64,000 bases of DNA. It comes from Metaphire vulgaris (taxonomy: Eukaryota; Annelida; Clitellata; Crassiclitellata; Megascolecidae). The stretch lies in contig CM030845.1 in the NCBI GenBank assembly GCA_018105865.1, positions 16,098,776-16,162,775 on the forward strand, read 5' to 3'. Below are positions 34,430-45,075 of the stretch, one piece after another. The notes under the pieces were generated by a model. It did not search any database and had not been told where the DNA came from. It saw only the letters and a program-made list of their open reading frames with translations. The stretch's first letter is position 1; each line of letters starts with the position of its first letter. The position numbers and the translations under genes are program-made.

Positions 34430-35440
34430 GGTCTATTAATCTAATGTTGAAAGCAGGATATGTGCCAGAAGGTTTTGGTAATGGGATCATGATCCCTTTG
34501 CTAAAGAAATGCACAGCAGACCCTACAAGTTGTAATAGTTATAGGGGCATAACCCTGAGTCCAGTAGTGTCTAAGATTTTTGAGCATGTATTACTGGGGA
34601 AATTTGGGAACTTTTTGGTGAACTCTGACCTGCAGTTCGGGTTCAAAACTGGGGTAGGATGTTCAGATGTCTTATACACGCTGAGGGGGTAATAAGTTAC
34701 CTTAATAGAAATTCATGCACAGCTGTCATTTCTGCTCTTGACATTTCGAAAGCTTTTGATAAAATTAGTCACTATGGGCTGTTTTTGAAGCTGATACAAA
34801 GGTAAACCCCTTGGTATTTCATTGAAGTTTTACTCAACTGGTATGCCAAATGTATTGTCATGGTTAGATGGGGTAATGCCTTGTCAGAATCTTTCACTGT
34901 AGGGGCTGGGGTACGGCAAGGAGGGGTTCTTTCACCTTTGCTATTTGCTGTTTATATTGACGATGTAATTTTAAAGTTGCAAAATTCTGGATATGGCTGC
35001 TATATCAATGATATGTTTCTTGGATGTTTATTGTATGCTGATTATATTTTATTGGTGTCACACTCTATATCTGGCATGCAGCACATGCTCGATATTTGCA
35101 CCAATGAATTTGTGGAATTGGATTTAAAATTTAATGTGAAGAAATCTATGGTGATGAGGATCGGGACACGTTGTACTCTCGCATGTGCTGTTTTGGTCCT
35201 AGATGGTGTTGCCTTGCCATTTGTAGAGCAAATTAGGTATCTTGGAGTGACACTGAAAAAGGGCAGGCACTTCGGGTTATCTATTTCGGAAGTTAAATTA
35301 ATTTTTTTGTACATTTAACTGTTTGTATAGACAGAGTTGCTGCATCTGAACTGATGTGTGCTAACCTGGTAAAGAGCTACTGTCTACCCATTCTATTGTA
35401 TGGCATGGAAGCCACATGTACAAACAAAAATACTCTTAAT
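34430..35440 (+). pseudogene. I/Nimb-like LINE reverse transcriptase, first part
   Basis: IMIPLLKKCTADPTSCNSYR is followed by GITLSPVVSKIFEHVLL, VISALDISKAFDKI (motif A), VRQGGVLSPLLFAVYIDD and CLLYADYILLVS, where the catalytic YADD reads YADY. VKKSMVMRIG and IRYLGVTLKK come next. Stops and shifts occur at about 34690 and 35319. The frame continues to ILLYGMEAT at about 35405 and is cut at 35440 by a hAT insertion. It resumes at 37062. Confidence 0.8.
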
Positions 35441-35860
35441 CAGTGTTGTTAAGTATCTAAGATGCATGTATCTAGATACGTATCTTAGATACAAAAAGTA
35501 TCGTGTATCTTGTATCAAAATACATTTTTCAAAAGTATCTAGTATTAGTATCTTAGATACAAAAAAGAGTATTTGTATCTGTATATTTAAATTAGATACA
35601 AGATACTTTTAAACTCTCAATAGAGGTTGACTATATTGGATATTGGTGATGTATGGACATTTCAAATATACTTTAAGCTAAATTAATTTTTGGCCCGGAG
35701 TCATATTAAGAGATATATAATTTGATTAATATGACAACCTCTTTGGTTGTAAATTTGCATTGCATCTATGACTAATTTGCTCCGTACTAGGTTTATTTTG
35801 AAACAAACTCTTCTTGGAATTTTTTTTATCAATACTAACTTCTAAATAAAGTATCTTAAA

Positions 35861-36903
35861 CACTAGCGTCGCCACGGGGGGGCAAATGGGGGCAAGTGCC
35901 AACCTGCCCCAGACCACCTACCAGATTCGCGCAAATCCGGCGAGAAAGTTTTCTGTGAAGGGAGGCAGGGGTGGGTAAGGAATCTGACACGCTAGCCCCT
36001 TTGCCCCCCAACCAAAAGTTCCTGGCAACGCACTGCAAACAGGCTATCAATTATATAATATTTTTGTTTTCTATAGAATTGTCTTACAAGAAACCAGCTC
36101 TCTTAAACCCCTTCTTATCTCTCGTTCGATTTTTTAGACATTTGACAGAGAACAGATTTCTGAAAGATTTTGTATAGTGTCCTTTCAAATGGCTCACCAT
36201 TTTTCGGGGCATTTCGAATGCTCTAGAATAAAATTCAGGCAGAATATATTGAAAATTCTAGTACGGTTTGACTCAGCTAAGCTGGGGACACAAGAAAATG
36301 TGGTTCTAATTTGTTTCATCAATCTTCTGAATTTTGCATATCCTAATCCTTGCATTGTCATATGTTAAACAGGGTATAAATTATATAACATGTTTGTGGT
36401 CTATAGAACTTGAGATACAAGAAACCAGCTATCTCTAGACCCTCCTTATCTCTCATTCGATTTTTAGACATTTGACAGACAACAGATTTCTGAAAGACTT
36501 TGTATAGTGTCGTTTCAAATGGCTCACCATTTTTCGGAGCATTTCGAATGCTCTATAATAAAATTGAGGCAGAATATATTGACAATTCTAGTACGGTTTG
36601 ACTCAGCTAAGCCGGGGACACACGAAAATGTGGTTTTAATTTGTTTCATCACTCTTCTGAATTTTGCATATCTATAGCCTACTGTAGCAATAATCCTTGC
36701 ATTGTCCAATGTCAAACAGGCACTAGCGTCGCCACGGGGGGGGCAAATGGGGGTAAGTGCTCCCCCAACCTGCTCCAGACCACCTACCAGATTCGCGAAA
36801 ATCCGGTGAGAAAGTTTTCTGTGAAGGGGGCGCGCAGCGGTGGGTAAGGAATCTGACACGCTAGCCCCTTCCCCCCAACAAAAAATTCCTGGCGACGCCA
36901 CTG
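35861..36903. mobile_element. Composite element: two hAT-like MITEs bracketing two satellite units
   Basis: Left MITE at 35861-36035 and right MITE at 36721-36903 are closely similar (CACTAGCGTCGCCACGGGGG at one end, GACGCCACTG or AACGCACTG at the other). Outer flanks carry ATCTTAAA exactly (35853-35860 and 36904-36911). Inner flanks carry CAAACAGG exactly (36036-36043 and 36713-36720). The inner 680 bp are two tandem units. The outer octamers show that the whole block moved as one. Confidence 0.85.
36036..36720. repeat. Two tandem satellite-like units of about 330-347 bp
   Basis: 36036-36365 and 36366-36712 are highly similar (for example TTTGACAGA(G/C)AACAGATTTC and TAGTACGGTTTGACTCAGCT in both). 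The unit junction has TAAACAGG, the same spot where the MITEs have CAAACAGG. Confidence 0.85.
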
Positions 36904-37061
36904 ATCTTAAAAAGTATCTTGTATCAAGATACTTTCAATTTGTATTTGTATATTGATACTTTTTATGTCATGTATCTAGTATCAGTATCTTTGATACATT
37001 CTCTCACATGTATCTGTATCTGTATATAAGATACATTTGAAAAGTATCTTTAACAGCACTG

Positions 37062-37435
37062 CTCTTAATGCTCTTGATAGACTGATTCAAGTAGTTGTAT
37101 GTAAAATTTTTAAAACAAGTGAGGCAGATAATGTGGATTATATTAGAGCTTTGACGGGTTTGGAAAGTATGCATGTTGTTGTTAAAAAGCGACAAGCATC
37201 ATTCGTTAATAAATATGAGAAGAAGTCGCTGTACTTTGCTGAGTGCATTACTAGAACTTGTCTGAGGGAGGGCAGAAGCTGTACAGTGTAAAGTTTGTGC
37301 TTAGTTTCTTAGTTTCTTAGTTATTTTTAGTTTATTGCATTGAGTTTTTGTTCAATTGATTTGTGTTATTATTGGGTGTGTTTTAATTTTTTTGATGCTG
37401 TGCTTGTCACGAAATAAAGATTATTATAAACACTT
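37062..37435 (+). pseudogene. I/Nimb-like LINE RT, last part and 3' end
   Basis: Continues the interrupted LINE: ALNALDRLIQVVVCKIFKTS, VDYIRALTGLESMHVVVKKR, FVNKYEKKSLYF with a stop at about 37289. A short 3' UTR with GAAATAAAGATTATTATAAA near 37410 follows, consistent with a LINE 3' end. Confidence 0.7.
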
Positions 37436-37574
37436 GTTAATTATAATTATTCTTAAAACAGAGATTCAAAATTGATCTAACTATGATTGTGAATTAATTT
37501 TCTTTACTCTTAGGTCTTAGCACAGATATTCTAAGAGCATATTCTAAACATTAACTATGAACATTTGCCACTAG

Positions 37575-37763
37575 CAATAGCGTCGCCACGGGGATAAGGG
37601 GCAAATGAGGGCAACTGCCCCCCCCCCAACCTGCCCCAGACCACCTGCCAGATTCGCGCAAATCCGGTGAGAAAGTTTTCTGTGGAGGGGTGAGGAGTGG
37701 GTAATGAATCTGACACGCTAGCCTCTTTTGCCCCCAACCAAAAATTCCTGGCGACGCCACTGG
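37575..37763. mobile_element. Solitary copy of the same hAT-like MITE, perfect TSD
   Basis: CAATAGCGTCGCCACGGGG to CTGGCGACGCCACTG. GCCACTAG is repeated exactly at 37567-37574 and 37764-37771. Third copy of the family that flanks the composite at 35861-36903. Confidence 0.85.
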
Positions 37764-37771
37764 CCACTAGG

Positions 37772-38842
37772 ATATGAGTTTAATTATAATTCTTGTTAGA
37801 TCATCTAAGTTATTTAAAATTGAAAGTGCAATGTTCAATGTTCATTAGTTTTAAAGTTGTTTTAGCCAGTTATTATGATAGACGTTGAAAGTGAGGCACA
37901 TCTGCTGCTGACAATATTACCAGAAACTGAAAGCAGTTTTTCTCGCATGGAACAGTGGTGGAAGGCGTAGAAAGGTATTTGCGTGACAAAGTGGTCAGTG
38001 TTGGATAAGCACCTTCATGATCCTTGCACGATTCACTCGCTCATTGAGTTTACCTTATGAATTTTCATTGGACATATGATACCAACATCTGCTTGTAAAA
38101 ACATAGATCTTTGTTTGCGATATCTTCTCGGAAGACAAAAAGAAATGTCCCTGCAGATACGTAGATGGTGGCAGAGAAACAGAGACTACAGTGCATAATG
38201 TAATAAATGTCATTCCTCGACCGGGTTCAATAGACAATTCTACACTGTGGCTCAATAAATTCCGAAACATTTTTATTTTGGCCATAATTTTTTCAATTTT
38301 GACCAATCGTGATAAATCTCTGGAGGAATTTAGCTGAGAGAATTCCAAGAAACACATATGTTCGGGTTTTTTGCAACATTTGCTATTTGAAGGAAATGTA
38401 CGCCACGAATCAAAGGACTTCGTAATTATTCACTACATGTTGCAATTTTGGCAGCAGATATATTATGACAAACAATGACTAAATCGTGTACACAGTTAAT
38501 TAATTATATATATATATATATATATATAAGAAAAACGAGCGAATTACTTGTCATCCAGAAGGTATGGTAGATGCTATAGGTCTACACTACTGTACTGCAC
38601 TGAGAATGTGCAGTTATCATGTCGCAATAGCGCAAATAGGAATCGCCGGTCGTAGCCACCACTTGGTGCCATCACTATGCGATGAAAACAGTTCACATTG
38701 CAGTAAAATCTTTTTCAGATAAAGCCACGTGATTTTATCTGGATTGAGAGAAAGCTGTAAGCAGAAATCTGATCTGCCTCAATTGCGCGCAAAAAAGATT
38801 TTAAACCAAAAGTCATGAGATGATTCAGTCTTTTTATGTGAC
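37772..38842. other. Mostly non-coding; possible hAT C-terminal scrap and an AT repeat
   Basis: Around 37895-38020 shifting frames (LLLTILPETESSFSRMEQ, VERYLRDK) weakly resemble a hAT dimerisation region. AT repeat at 38503-38528. Nothing else. Confidence 0.3.
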
Positions 38843-38915
38843 CTCGAACCCGCGACCTTCTGCTCTATCGTTCAATGTTGTTACCATTCTGCTAACTCCC
38901 GCCCCTCAATAGGTT
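38843..38915 (-). mobile_element. SINE head fragment (minus strand)
   Basis: CGAACCCGCGACCTTCTGCT, then GTTGTTACCATTCTGCTAAC is the reverse complement of the tRNA-like head of the SINE at 4298-4576. Confidence 0.7.
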
Positions 38916-39000
38916 TATACCTCCTGAACAATTCAGCGTTCTTACATTCCTCGTAGGCCAATGCCTATTCAAATTGGTTTTCTATTTCCCATCTCCTGTC

Positions 39001-39334
39001 CACTGGCGTAGCATGCAAATTTACCTCCTCTGGCTCATTGCTAATCCGCCCCCCCCCCCCAATGCATTCATATCAGAGGCTGATCTATGGTGTCTTCAAC
39101 AAAAATTATATTTAAAATTTTCCGCCCCTTCTAAAAATTTATAAATTTCCCGTTCTCACTGAAAATCACCCGACAAGCAAAACAGTTCGTCAGTTTATTT
39201 GCCGCCCTTCCAAAGTTCACCGAATTCCTGACAAGAAAAAAAAATGTCGTTCCGAAAAATTTTCCGCCCCTTTATGTGCACCGCCCATGGCTAAGGCCAT
39301 ACTAGCCAGTAGCCATTGACACGCTACGCCACTG
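39001..39334. mobile_element. hAT-type MITE
   Basis: CACTGGCGTAGCATG at the left and ACACGCTACGCCACTG at the right; flanking octamers CTCCTGTC (38993-39000) and CTCCTGCC (39335-39342). Contains CGACAAGCAAAACAG. Confidence 0.75.
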
Positions 39335-40252
39335 CTCCTGCCCTTGATACTCTGCAGCTAATTTTTTCGATGTTAGCGACTTTTCATTAGTGGATTAGTA
39401 ATAGAGTCTATCTCAGATTCCAAATGGATCGAAAACCAAGGGCTTAAAATATCAGACGAAAAAGTCTAATGGCTGCAGAGATGAAGAGCTGCGTCTAAGA
39501 CAAGCAATGGGAGTCAACTATTTAGAAGCAAAGCTGTCAGACAACAAACAGGAGCCACAGAAGCAACCGTGGAAAAAGTGAGTGAAAGAGGATTAACTTG
39601 GTTTGATTAGGCCTATATCAGTAGAACGGAAAGCCAAACACAGACACGCACACACACGCAGAGAGAGAGAGAGAGAGAGATGCTTCGATGGAAAATTCGA
39701 GAGAATGTAAACGTAGGCCTGTTTTCTCTCGGACTTTATCTGCAGACATTTCTCGAATGACAGATTGCCGGAAAACCCCTGTATGTGGCGGCTTCACCGG
39801 TGGATGATTCACACCCGGATTATCCGCAGGTCTTTTCCTTCATGGAAAAACCTGAGTGCCGGTTTATCCATGCGTCAACAAAATCCCAGCCGGAAGAGTG
39901 ATACGACCCGTGCCGATTGCTTCCCCATGAGTCAGTTGCCGGAATCAGTGTTACCGGAGTGCTGTTACCAGATCATTAGCATAATCATCATCATCACCGC
40001 CAATGTCACCGCCAAAACGACCGATGTCGTGCAAACGAAGTCGCTACCGCCACATCGATGAGAGCCGAGGACGCCTCCTCCGTATTCTATAGGTAAGCCT
40101 GATAACAAGTCGCGGCATTTCGTTGCCAGTATCGTTGGTGTCCACGGCCAATTGGTCATCGCAGGAGATCTCGTATTAATTTCATTCACAGACTTAGATT
40201 TATCCAAGACGCTTTGTTGCTTCCAACGTTGACGAAATCTGCGATATTATTG
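39335..40252. other. Non-coding stretch
   Basis: Frames at 39765-40061 and in the next frame (AGKPLYVAASPVDDSH) are open for about 45-98 codons, but I do not recognise them. GA repeat at 39660-39680. Confidence 0.3.
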
Positions 40253-40830
40253 TGGCGAACCGGGCCTATCGAGGTTCCTACGCCTCCTAAATTCAAGATG
40301 GCTCCGCCCGGTTCGGCGCACACGGGGTTGTGACTCACTCTAAGGCACGTGGTCGTCCGTCTTAGCTTTTTGGCTAAGATCTCAGGCTCTCTTACTACCA
40401 CCTGTCACTACGCGCACTTTACCTGCACTCTGTTCCTATATTCCACACTTAATCCCTCTCTCAATGTATCCTCTTTCCTCTCCCTTAACTCTCCGTGCAC
40501 CTTACTCCTATCCGTGCACCTTACCTTTCACTGTGCACCTTACCTCTCCTCGTGCACCTTACCTCTTACCGTACCGCCTTACTCTCAGTGCCTTGCACCG
40601 CACCTCTCGCAATGCACCTCTCGCAATGCACCTCTCGCAATGCCCCTCCGCAATGCACCTCTCTCAATGCACCTTCACAATGCACCTCTCGCAATGCACC
40701 TTCGCACTGCACCTCTATCTCTGCACCTGTCGCACCGCACCTACGGTGCTTCTTCCAAAGGTGAACTTAATCTCAAGGGTGCTTCCTTAACCTCAGGGTG
40801 CACTCTTCCTAAGGGTGCATAGGGTGCATA
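40253..40830. repeat. Hairpin repeat followed by a GCACCT minisatellite
   Basis: The CTTAGCTTTTTGGCTAAG hairpin (40361-40378) is followed by degenerate 13-16-bp units of the GTGCACCTTACCTCT and AATGCACCTCTCGC type from 40493 to about 40750. Three CATAGGGTG units close it near 40820. The long frames across this array are products of the repeat. Same layout as 21053-21410. Confidence 0.7.
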
Positions 40831-42086
40831 GGGTGCATAGTGCATTATACAAAACACATATACGCACCTTCTTGCCATCACACGCCGCCTCGGCCATCGG
40901 TCCTGATCTGTGGCAGAACCGGCTATTTATAAGATTTCTGCCGCATGCACTCATCCTGCTAGCTCACACTCATCACCGCTCTCTAATTGCTGCGCGCCAT
41001 TCACTAATCGTCTACCACTCAGCCTGTCTTTCCTTTATGCAATCTATTATTATTATATTGGGCCTGACTACCTATGCGGGCGGCTACCTGTCAAAGGATT
41101 AAGCTCATGAATTATTAATGGCTCACTTGCGTCTATTGCTACTAAGGGTTCTACGCTATTATCTAAATTCGCTACATTATTATTTGCAAGACAGCTCCAG
41201 CAAAAACGTTTTACCTAACTGACCGTTCAGAGCTGTATTACCGGTCAGTATAGCGTGCAGAGCGGGCCGGTGGGGCGGTGGTCCCTGGAGCCGACCAGAT
41301 GGGGTTCGGGGAAAATTCACTCGGTTACCTCTTTTACTCGGCAATCATTTTTGTCGACTTGGCCCCTGGCACCGAACACTCTCTGAACGCTACTGCTACC
41401 GGTAGGCTAAACATATTGTATTATTGTAGTATTATGTACGTTAGGTCCTACGGTTACGCGTTACGAGGCTATTGTAGGCCTACAAGAACGCCTGTTGATA
41501 AGCATCTAAATTTTAAAAGCATCTTTGAAATAATTGCATTATTTCGCTTCGCAAAATTTCAATTTTCTATCAGTGGATCTCGCTTCGTAACCAACTTTGA
41601 ACTGATGTTAAATGATGCATTCAAACAATCAGTCTTTCATGTGTAGGCTAGAGGTGGCGGGCATTGTAATGCATTAGGTGCAAAGGCTGCATTCAACCTG
41701 GTCACCTACAAGTGTTAACCTTTTAAAAATGGTCAAGGAGATATTAATTTACGGAAAAGAGACTGGTTTTATCATCCAGGGTCTTGGTTGTGTATCTCAG
41801 AGTTCTCTGGACTAAGACGTGGATAGTCCAAGGCGTGTGAGGGGTTAGACCTCCAGTCGGCCATCGGATTGAATAGAAGTCGTATAGTCGTGTTGGGTGT
41901 TGTTTACAAACTGTTAAAATGAATAAAATCTGTAGGTTTTCGACTATACACCGGAGTAAGTAACCGTTTGATCAACAGGGATAGTCTCTGCGACTGTTGA
42001 TTTGTTCATTTGCCCAGATATTCGGATATCAGCCAATGGCGAATCTTCGGCGTTTTCGCGTCGACTCACACGCTGTCCTTTGCGCT
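40831..42086. other. Non-coding stretch
   Basis: A 122-codon frame (41278-41646) has no recognisable domain or splice context. No other features. Confidence 0.35.
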
Positions 42087-42204
42087 TTGACTGAACTGAA
42101 TTGAATGAGTAGATCCCTGTAGATGCTCAAATAGTCTGTATAATATTGACTGAACTGAATTGAATGAGTAGATCCCTGTAGATGCTCAAATAGTCTGTAT
42201 AATA
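42087..42204. repeat. 59-bp tandem duplication
   Basis: Two adjacent 59-bp copies, each starting TTGACTGAACTGAATTGAAT, essentially identical, so recent. Confidence 0.95.
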
Positions 42205-42302
42205 AATACATGGGTCATGGCTTTTGTCATCCGTAAAGATTCAAATAGATTTATAAGCTTCACATACCCATGGGCGTCTGGGCACTAATATGAGAGTGTG
42301 AG

Positions 42303-42577
42303 CAGTGGCGGTTCAAGGATTTCTTGGTGAGGGGGTGAAATGAATTCATAGGAAGTTGGTGGGGGATGAAAAAAGAAGGTAAAAAGCAAACATTGGCTGT
42401 GATTTGCCTACTCAATGTAAACAAAGTTTGGCCAAAAAAGACCACGACAAGCAAAAAGAGGTGATCCGCAGTTTTTCGTGTAATTTTACTAGACTTTTAC
42501 TCCAAAAATAGGCTGACAAGCAAAAACGTCCGGTGGGGGATGCATCCCCACTTATCCCCCGCGTGTAACCGCCACTG
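42303..42577. mobile_element. hAT-type MITE with perfect TSD
   Basis: CAGTGGCGGTTCA and TGTAACCGCCACTG termini; AGTGTGAG exactly at 42295-42302 and 42578-42585. Carries CGACAAGCAAAAAG and TGACAAGCAAAAAC internally. Confidence 0.9.
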
Positions 42578-42739
42578 AGTGTGAGCGAATAATTATATCA
42601 GGGATACGGCAATCATACACAACACGGGACCACAACATACGGGTACATGGTAATGGATAACTTTTTTGGGTGGGATGGTTCTAACCACCACAGGGAAAGA
42701 AATGGATTTGGGTACCGGTAATCATCCATAGAAGTAGGA

Positions 42740-43310
42740 ATCCATTTTAACAATGTATGGAGGCAGCAAAAAAGGGAAACCGAATGTTTGGAATGATGAT
42801 AAGAACAATAGTGAGTCAAGACAAAGAGATAATCGTAAAACTATATGTCATTGGTAAGGACCCATCCAGAATACTGTGTTCAGGCATGGAATCCATTCTT
42901 GAAAAAAGATATAGAGCTTTTAGAAAAAGTGCAAAGACGAGAAACAGAGATGGTCGATGGATTGTCATAATTTAAGCTGTGGAAAGGACTTCAATATTGT
43001 GGATTGACCACATTTGAAAGAAGAGAGAGATAGAGAGAAGATTTGATGAGAAGATTTGATAGAAACATGAAAATAATGACTGGAACAGTAGATGTGCTGT
43101 ACGAGGGATTCTTTACATAAGTACACTATAACAATACAAGAGGCCACAAGTGCAATTCTTCAAACAGAAAAATAACAGAAAAAATTTCTTTACTGCAAGA
43201 GTTGTGGACAAATGGAACAATTTGGACGAGGAGGCAGCTGAATCAATAAACGATATTCAAAAGTTATCTGGGAAAGTTAGGTCGTTGAAGGGAAATTTCT
43301 CACAGTGATC
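42740..43310 (+). pseudogene. Old LINE RT C-terminal relic
   Basis: [28 protein letters not shown], then across frames LMRRFDRNMKIMTGTVDVLY. This is the C-terminal layout of a LINE RT in which NRMLG..RTI precedes a YCxQAW-like block, here decayed. It is the uninterrupted version of the relic at 1-178 and 2983-3130. Confidence 0.6.
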
Positions 43311-44418
43311 TCTACGCGGGCTAATTTAGCCTCCTAAACCACTTCAAATCACATTAATATATTATGCATGGCGTAGCATTGCTCAACTCCGTCTTGTCCG
43401 CTCCTTAATATAAACACTGGCTGAGCCAGTCGGTGTTACTGCGCGGTCTGCCCTTGAGCGTTGCCAAGACACGGCTGACCCACTTCGCACGACCGGGATA
43501 AGATAATAACGGATGCTGCTTCGGCATCTCTTTCCTAGATGGAAATTCTCCTACTATTATTATGAGTCAGTGAAGTGCAAACACATTCGGACGTCTATAG
43601 TAGACGCTAATTAAAATGGCGATGTGTATTTACTGAGAATGATTAGTCAACCTCAGCAGAGGTCGTAACAGAGCAGACACATCTACAGCCTTGCTGTAAA
43701 GTTGAGAGCTGCGATTAATCAAGAGTCAGGAATAAAGGTAGGAAATATTGTAATTCAGCGGTTGGGTCCGGATCATGATGGGTTGGCTTTTAAAAGTGGA
43801 CCCATATCGATGTCTGACTTGTACCACAAAAAATGAACAACGTGCAAAACGAGTTATGTAGAGTGTTGAGTGCATAATCCGATTGTATATAAAACAATGT
43901 TATTTTCAGAGGCTGGACTGAGACAAATGTGGAAGTGGTGTTCAACTTCCTTTGGCAGAAGACGTTACGATAAAAGCGCAGTGCGAGGTTTAACATTACG
44001 TTTAACCTTTTAACATTTTCAGCAATCGTCCTCCTCGATAGAATTTTCTTATCGGTTTTGTTTGAGTGTCTCAAATATTCTGGGTTCGGAATAGGGGTTC
44101 CTGCCCCCTGCACTACACCCATGGCTACGCTAATGCTTATCAGCTACATTTAAAATCCAAAAAATAGCATAAATATCATAGCACCTGATATATAGGCCTA
44201 GGTGGGCTTATGTTTATGGTTACCAAAGGAACGATAGGTCTAATAGGAAGACGTGCTCTCGTGCCCTGTGCCCGGTTGACACTGGTCTGTATTGTAACAT
44301 TGTTTACGGCTTTCACGATACAGTTATCATGCATATGCCGTTTCTTCTTTGCGATCGGTTAATAGCGTGGCTGATTTTCTGGATTTATTTGATCGAACAT
44401 AGCTACAAAAGCGTAGAC
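42977..44418 (+). repeat. Repeated segment, copy 2 (uninterrupted)
   Basis: Aligns with 1-178, 2983-3712 and 4816-5328 in order, lacking the LINE, the split SINE and the hAT element found there. Either a segmental duplication about 40 kb apart or two copies of the same LINE with a long 3' UTR. Confidence 0.8.
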
Positions 44419-44670
44419 AACATAGTTTTTATTCGGTAGATTTTATTCTACTAGCTAAATACTTCTACTAGATCATAAGAAGTCTAAGAACTACTGTAAT
44501 GCGACTATATAGTACTGCAGGATTTACTAAGACATCGTATACACTATCTACTGCCTTAACTGCTCATGTCTGATTTTTGTACTTCTGACTACAGGGTCAC
44601 AGTCCGACTGCTCTTGATTGTTCAACTGACGTATACTCACACATGGTTTATCCCACTGGACCGCTTAAAC
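44419..44670. other. Non-coding stretch
   Basis: No features seen. Confidence 0.4.
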
Positions 44671-44672
44671 CA

Positions 44673-44727
<55 letters not shown>

Positions 44728-44851
44728 ACCAACAAATATTCTCATCCTTCAATCTCTAACAACGTCCTGTTCAACAGTCAACTACACTAAGTAAGTGACT
44801 CTGTCTGTCTGTCTGTCTATCTGTCTGTCTGTCTGTCTTTATGTCTGTCTG

Positions 44852-44882
<31 letters not shown>
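44671..44882. repeat. ATT and TCTG microsatellites
   Basis: ATT units at 44671-44727 and a TCTG/TGTC tetranucleotide run at 44800-44882. Confidence 0.95.
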
Positions 44883-45075
44883 GTATGTGCCACGAGGCAT
44901 AGTTTTCATCCTGATTCGTTGTCATGAAACTTAAGATTTTCGATCCATATATTATTCGCCATCGCCCTCTGTTGTGATTCTTTATCCACTTCCCCCTCTT
45001 CTTCTACGAAATGAACTTCGGTCTAGAGGTCATATCTGGTGCAGTCTTACAATTATTCTAAGCTCACGTTCATTA

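Larger units (their letters stand above)
35441..37061. mobile_element. hAT element (1.6 kb) inside the LINE, perfect TSD
   Basis: CAGTG(T/C)TGTTAA inverted termini; CTCTTAAT is repeated exactly at 35433-35440 and 37062-37069. Subterminal regions are full of GTATCTAGATAC-like palindromes (35448-35600 and 36915-37050). The middle is occupied by the composite insertion 35861-36903. Excising it rejoins the LINE reading frame in sequence order. Confidence 0.9.

Noticed and set aside
40349..40822. Three long overlapping frames of 89-157 codons
   Set aside because: They arise from a GCACCT minisatellite open in all three frames; no protein signature.
41278..41646. 122-codon frame
   Set aside because: No recognisable domain, no coding context, surrounded by repeats.
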